From NCBI GenBank assembly GCA_032718475.1, contig JAUCBJ010006938.1, positions 1 through 64,000 on the forward strand: a stretch of 64,000 bases of DNA. The letters are read 5' to 3'. The notes beneath the pieces were generated by a model. The model ran no database searches and had not been told where the DNA came from. It saw nothing but the letters and a program-made list of their open reading frames with translations. Below, piece by piece: positions 59,901-64,000 of the stretch. Each line of letters opens with the position of its first letter. Position 1 is the stretch's first letter. Source of the stretch: Nemertoderma westbladi. Taxonomy: Eukaryota; Xenacoelomorpha; Nemertodermatida; Nemertodermatidae. The translations under genes were made by a program, and so were the position numbers.

Positions 59901-62900
59901 GGAGTGTGGTGGGTAGCTTTCCATAGCCACAGTCCACCCATGGATGATGGAAGCGTGGCTTAGAGCCATAACCAGTCTGATAGTGACCCACCTAAGATGT
60001 CCAACAGTGCATCTTTGATGGTGTAATCAATCTCGGATGAGGCAGTCATAATGAAGTCGAGGGGACAGCAGCGCAGGGCGAACATGACCTTGGGTAGAGA
60101 AAGACAAGACCATAGTAATGAGGTCTCCATCTGTGACTTATTTATGTCTGGGAGCCGGCCAATGATGGTTCAACTTTGCAGACCCAATGGGTAACCACCT
60201 CATCACAGTATGACAGTGGACCGATAGGGGAGCCCAGTAGCATTAGACCTGTAGACAGAGCTGGGATTGACTTTGGGAGAATATTTAGTTTGGTGTCAGA
60301 GCCCTGAGGGGAAAATAATTGAGATTTCTCTCAATTTAGGAGGAGGCTGACAGGGAGGCCTATGAGCTCAATGATGTCAATGGCGATTAGTAGGTCTGTG
60401 GGGAGACACATATGGTACCGTCATCCAGGAACCAACTAGATGGTACCAACTTGATATGTATGGCCAGTGGCTGAAGGGTGATGGCAAAACCAAGGGGACC
60501 AAGTCGGTCACCCTGCTGAACACCGCAACAGTTTAGAATCTTCATGTCTCCCAGCCATAGGATAACCTGTATGCCGTAACAGGACTACATCCAGGTGGAA
60601 ATGGAAGGTATATTGTGGTGGATTTCGAGAGAACATTCTCACACAGTCTATCATGTTGAAGGCATTCTGTATCATACAAGCGGACAATAGACACTTATAA
60701 ATTATTAAGTAATTTAAAGAGGACTATGATCCAGCTCTATAACAAATGGAGTGGAAAAAATGAATTCGCCACCAGCAGGAATTAATTTTTTTGAAATTTG
60801 GTGAGATCGCCAAGCTGAGCAATCCTTTATAATCCCTTATAAACATTTTACAAACTTTAAATAACATATAACATTATTATATTTCATCTAGGTGGGTTCT
60901 ATATGAAAGTAACTTTAACGGTATGTCCAAGGTGCTTGGACCAGGAGAATATGCTAATAGCGGTGCCTGGAGTCCATTCCTATACAAAAGACTATCATCA
61001 GTTAGAGCACTGCCAAATGTAAGTTACAATAGATAGTTAGTTATTCAAGGCGTTGTAGAGAGTTTAACTATTATAATGGGAAAGCGTAAGAATGAGAGCC
61101 AATTCTTTCTTTCTCATCTCTGTATGTTTTGTATGCAATACAGACGCTAGCTAGTCTTTTTCAAATTGGACATATGTTCGTCATGCTCTTAATTCATTAC
61201 TTTTTTAATGAGTTGTATTTCTCCATAATTTTTTAATTCAATAAAAAGTCAGATAGTATAATATTTAAGACACGTTAAAAAAAGGTAATAACTATTTACA
61301 TACTTGTGTGTAAAGTAGCACTTTACAGTGTGATGATCTGAGTGCTTTGTTACACGATCGATCGTAGAGAGTTGAGTGAAAAATAAATCCACGAGGATCA
61401 GAACATTAAACAATAAATATATGATACAATAAACAACAACGTTTTAGAACATAATTTAGCTAAACTACTTGTATTTTTCGTGCCAAACATTGACACATGC
61501 CCAAAAATGCCCTAATCAACAAGGTATGATATATTTCAGTGTCATATTCGTGATCAGCATCCAAAAACAACTGACTACAAATTCCATGTTTAAAATATGC
61601 TGTCGAATTGATATTTTCAGGATGGTATAGCTGTATTTGAACACCCGTCATATAGGGGACGAATGTTTAAAGCCACAACCACTCAAGAAACTCTACATGC
61701 TAATAACGAACATGGGAACTTTGGTGATGTCACTTCGTCTGCCATAGTAACTGGTGGACAATGGGAATTATTCGAGTAAGTTAATCAATTTACATTTCTT
61801 TACTAAATATAATTGGGATGATATTCAGTTTTAGGTTCTAGGAGTAGAACCAACTAGGGTAGTTAATGTTCAGGTTCTCAATTTTACTGTAATACTCAAA
61901 CCCATTGATTAATTGGACATCTCAATATCCGTGAGGAAGGTGGTTTTAAAATTACAAAAGTACTTGAACTTTACGTGCATCCCTGCTACAACATCACTGC
62001 TACTGTTACAAACCGGTACAAGGAACCGCTCCGGTGGTAAGTCGCTTACCTCAATTCAAAGTAATAAGTTGTCTATCATGGTTTTGTTCAGAAATGGAAA
62101 AAAATGAGAAAGCACGTCACCGGAGCCATAAACAGCACCTGGACAAAACCATAATACTAAACCTTTAATTACAGTTGCATTAACAGCTCAACTCCAATTT
62201 ATTTATTTAAAATCACCTGGCAGCAATACTCGAGCTGAATATTTATTTATTTGTACTTTCCTCCTGTTTCACTCTAACATACTTGAGGCGGGTAGGTCCG
62301 ATGTTAGAGATAGGATATGCAACTTAAGACTGCCTGTTCAATAGAAGTGGATTAGGTGGGAGAGTGAATGTCAGGGTCAAATTGCTGAACTAGTTAGCAC
62401 TACTGATGAGGCCTGATAGGCTGAACCGTACGTATACCGCTGGTTCAACCCTCGGTGACGCGCTTTCTCATTTTTTTCCATTTCTGAACAAAACCATACT
62501 ATTACATCTTTAATTACAGTTGCATTAACAGCTCAACTCCAATTTAACTCCCATTCATTTGTCTATCATAAGGGCTTTCAATATAATATGTATTTTTATA
62601 ATGTATGATATGTACAATTTATTTACAGTATATTTATAATATATACAACCGATGGTATTCATCCTTTGATCCCAAGATTCCCTTAATCCCTTAATTCCAG
62701 ATTAACTACAACAATTATCTTTATTTTAATAAATTATTTTACGTATCTCCTTTCAGGCATGGCTTTACAGGCAGATCAGTGGTTCTCAACCCTGGGTTTT
62801 ATCGTGACATTGATGGTTTAATTCCACTGGGTGATAATGTACTATCATCGATGAAACGGACTCAGCAAAATGTGAGAAAAATTAGACCATGGAAAAGTTA

Positions 62901-63213
62901 TTTTTTGTAATATCCTATTCTATAGCTTTTTAGTTTATTTTCCATTAATTAAATAGTGGCACATTGAGGTTAAAACATGCAAGTTACTTATTTATACGTT
63001 TTACGATATTTATACTTTTACATTTGATATAAATACATCAATGATATGTTTTGTTTAGGTTGAAGAGCCTTGTTCAGCGCCTTTGATAACCTTTTACAAT
63101 GACAACGATTATAAAGGGGAATATTTCTCAGTCAGTGCCGGAGTTCCAAGCGGTGGGTTTAAAAATGCTCACCAACACGATCTGATATCATCTATAAAAG
63201 TCGCATGTGGAGA
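56849..63213 (+). CDS. beta/gamma-crystallin-domain gene, seven exons, partial at both ends
   Basis: Seven exons (56849..56997, 57414..57582, 58488..58585, 60892..61018, 61621..61775, 62757..62871, 63059..63213) join without a frame break into 322 residues. All have AG acceptors and GT donors, and phases alternate 0-2-0-2-0-2-0-2. The product has three and a half beta/gamma-crystallin domains: Greek-key motifs 1-7, with repeated W-x-L-[YF]-E hairpins and [ND][ND]xx[ST]S calcium-site motifs in some. Such proteins bind Ca2+ or serve as structural or extracellular proteins; the role here is unknown. The start codon and the eighth motif lie outside what I can see. Exon 1 begins in the same phase and with the same DGI as exon 5, so more domains may lie upstream of the transposons. 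Confidence 0.92.
57205..57335 (-). mobile_element. decayed tRNA-related SINE fragment in intron 1
   Basis: On the minus strand TGGCTGAACTGGTTAGAG (A-box-like), followed by a CTAATAGGCTGAA word, matches the head at 62383..62460 (TGCTGAACTAGTTAGC, CTGATAGGCTGAA). It is too degenerate for clear ends. Confidence 0.35.
57414..57582 (+). CDS. crystallin exon 2: motif 2 and start of motif 3
   Basis: Completes Glu and reads DPDYGGIKVELTPGYYPCYN, then DNKITS, the second full calcium-site motif of domain 1. A short linker follows, and the first strand of motif 3 (CLHEITLYSEDNFM). The donor GTATGA is weaker than the others in the gene. Confidence 0.9.
57583..58066 (+). other. crystallin intron 2, left part
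   Basis: AT-rich intron with no exon recognised; it ends in TA-repeat sequence where the SINE inserted. Confidence 0.6.
58067..58303 (-). mobile_element. tRNA-derived SINE in crystallin intron 2
   Basis: The minus strand starts GCGGGGTAGCTCAGTTGG with A box TAGCTCAGTTGGTTGAGCG, then B box GGTTCAGCCCC. A body follows with GTCGATGAAATGAGTACC and GGGATAGGAGTAGCGCCC, then a tail of GCTT repeats. TA-rich sequence lies on both sides, so the target duplication cannot be delimited. The tRNA-like head lacks full stem pairing downstream of the B box, so it is a SINE and not a tRNA gene. Confidence 0.75.
58488..58585 (+). CDS. crystallin exon 3: rest of motif 3
   Basis: Reads GQTLHANGDIDTNAF and NDAVKSIRVKCG between TATTTCAG and GTAAGT. 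The calcium-site position NDAVKS has Lys where Ser or Thr is usual, so binding there is probably weak or absent. Confidence 0.9.
58586..58774 (+). other. start of crystallin intron 3
   Basis: AT-rich intron sequence with no feature. Confidence 0.4.
58775..58860. repeat. 86-bp hairpin at the edge of the RT relic
   Basis: Inverted arms of about 39 bp (AGGATGAGTCTGGAGTTTTT at 58775 and its complement ending at 58860) enclose about 8 bp. They differ by a few bases near the loop (CCTGGTGAAC against CCCTGGAGC). It directly abuts the minus-strand RT relic and may be that element's 3' end structure. Confidence 0.7.
58862..60700 (-). pseudogene. reverse-transcriptase relic in crystallin intron 3, antisense to the gene
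   Basis: Reading down the minus strand: NAFNMIDCVRMFSR near 60650 (motif A region), then CGVQQGDRLGPLGFAITLQP near 60500 (motif B), then WFLDDGT near 60430 (motif C, LDDG type). LMLLGSPIGP follows near 60230, then GGLWLWKATHHTPATYVASS at 59941 and below, and a C-terminal frame 59291..58854 (FTPLVVEAL, LFQNLAVCLLWGNSAMWLRH). Stops and frameshifts separate the blocks. It is a non-LTR-like RT of a family different from the LINE at 49.7 kb; I cannot name the clade. Confidence 0.75.
60701..60891 (+). other. end of crystallin intron 3
   Basis: Non-coding, ending in a pyrimidine-poor but usable ATTTCATCTAG acceptor. Confidence 0.5.
60892..61018 (+). CDS. crystallin exon 4: motif 4
   Basis: Reads WVLYESNFNGMSKVLGPGEY and ends KRLSSVRALPN before GTAAGT. 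The calcium-site acids are absent (YKRLSS), so domain 2 looks like a structural, non-binding domain. Confidence 0.9.
61019..61620 (+). other. crystallin intron 4
   Basis: No repeat or exon recognised. The 63-codon minus-strand frame at 61460..61651 overlaps exon 5 and is a shadow. Confidence 0.6.
61621..61775 (+). CDS. crystallin exon 5: motif 5
   Basis: Reads DGIAVFEHPSYRGRMFKA and GDVTSSAIVTGGQWELFE. It parallels exon 1 in start (DGI), in end (W-E-L-F-E split after 2 nt) and in phase, pointing to duplication of a two-domain unit. GDVTSS has one of the two acids of the calcium motif. Confidence 0.9.
61776..62756 (+). other. crystallin intron 5 with inverted and direct repeats
   Basis: A 45-bp segment at 62079..62123 (ATGGTTTTGTTCAGAAATGG and on) is present inverted at 62454..62498. 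A segment at about 62163..62200 (TTTAATTACAGTTGCATTAA and on) recurs in direct orientation at 62509..62546. At 62383..62460 a tRNA-like head (TGCTGAACTAGTTAGC, then CTGGTTCAACCCTCGG as B box) precedes the second copy. The simplest reading is two SINE-related insertions in opposite orientation. Confidence 0.55.
62757..62871 (+). CDS. crystallin exon 6: motif 6
   Basis: Reads HGFTGRSVVLNPGFYRDIDG and DNVLSSMKRTQQN, between CTTTCAG and GTGAGA. DNVLSS is a full calcium-site motif. Exon 6 ends between domains, unlike exon 2, which runs on into the next motif. Confidence 0.9.
62872..63058 (+). other. crystallin intron 6
   Basis: A short AT-rich intron with no other feature. Confidence 0.6.
63059..63213 (+). 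CDS. crystallin exon 7: motif 7
   Basis: Reads CSAPLITFYNDNDYKGEYFS and HDLISSIKVACGE before GTAAGT, phase 2. The next exon should begin with a W-x-L-Y-E hairpin; none with a good acceptor is present before the end of the window. Confidence 0.9.
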
Positions 63214-64000
63214 GTAAGTACTTACATTTATACATCAAAAACATGTAGCGGCTTATGTTCAATCAGTCTCATATTTCAGTAGACTAATTTATATTATGAA
63301 AAATGATATGTCAATTGAATTGAATTGAAAAGACATTTAAAATTATTATACTATCCTTATATTATTTAATACTAATGAGCTAGGAAACCAAATTTTATTA
63401 TATTTATATGATTACATATTTACTGAATTAGCAATCACAGCTTTATTTACATAACTACCATAATAACACATTTTTCTAGCCTACTAACACTAAGGGGGGT
63501 TGGTGGCTAGATTATCAGGCAGACTCCCAGCTCGTCCAGCTATATCATCTCTTGGTTGGTATATCTTATTGGATGTTGTTCCTAGCCAACTTGTTAAGGG
63601 ACTGGAAAATAAATCTGTCATTACTATTTTTGCGGACAAAATATTAACTATGATATTTATCAAATAATTTGTTTATTAGGGATTGTGGAATTGAGGCAGG
63701 GCTGAGAGTAACTGAACTAAGGGATTCTCAATTCTATTTGAAGTGTTGGGTTCTAAGGTGATGACGAATTTCAAACATGGGTTACTAAAATAAGGCAACA
63801 TTTGATAGCTTGAACATTAAACTGAGATATTTATTTTTTGGATAAAATTATATAATTAGTTATTAGTTCGGGCCTTGCGGACACCTTGAACCACCAATTG
63901 TCTGTCATTAATGAGAGTTTCTGTTCTTAGTAGAAAAATAGAATCTAGAATATTGTGTTCTACACCTCCACACCATCATTGTTGAGGGAGCTAAATGTGG
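63214..64000 (+). other. crystallin intron 7 (open at window end)
   Basis: No exon encoding the expected motif 8 was found. A 27-codon frame after TTTATTAG (63680 on) ends in TGA and shows no Greek-key features, so it is not called. Confidence 0.5.

Noticed and set aside
63680-63760. Eighth crystallin exon starting after TTTATTAG
   Set aside because: It is in phase but reads a non-Greek-key peptide to a TGA after 27 codons; the expected W-x-L-Y-E hairpin is absent.

Overview
The window reads as nuclear DNA of an invertebrate animal. It is AT-rich and gene-poor, its genes are split by GT-AG introns, and it is crowded with tandem arrays, tRNA-derived SINEs, MITEs and decayed transposons. I see no bacterial features such as operons or Shine-Dalgarno sites. 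Two host genes can be supported. The phylum is a guess: beta/gamma-crystallin exons and many retroelements would suit a marine invertebrate such as an echinoderm, but nothing in the sequence proves it.

Layout. 1-4.2 kb: unassigned DNA, a 288-bp tandem duplication and a 17-bp minisatellite. 4.2-35.8 kb: a minus-strand ankyrin-repeat gene whose apparent first coding exon (35397..35777) joins in phase to an ankyrin exon at 4214..4318. The roughly 31-kb gap between them, apparently one intron, is filled with repeats: an uninterrupted (ACCT)480 tract (5545..7464), a 22.7-kb satellite of 22/26-bp units (8144..30853), a 21-bp array (32041..32568), a SINE-like piece and a MITE. 36-49.6 kb: intergenic DNA with a fold-back element, a 6.7-kb array of 45/49-bp units, a 7-bp G-rich array, a hAT transposase remnant with a Tc1-like MITE nested in its 3' side, and two copies of one SINE family. 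49.6-56.7 kb: a decayed LINE, a 50/54-bp array that runs straight into a 5'-truncated Gypsy-type LTR retrotransposon, and that element's likely 3' LTR. 56.8-63.2 kb: seven consecutive exons of a plus-strand beta/gamma-crystallin-domain gene, open at both ends, with a SINE and an antisense reverse-transcriptase relic in its introns.

All long open reading frames inside the arrays are products of repeat periodicity and are not annotated as genes. The most notable points are the repeat-filled ankyrin-gene intron, the perfect 1,920-bp tetranucleotide tract, three unrelated arrays that each use two unit lengths differing by exactly 4 bp, and the nearly one-motif-per-exon layout of the crystallin gene. 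The two genes show no sign of acting together.
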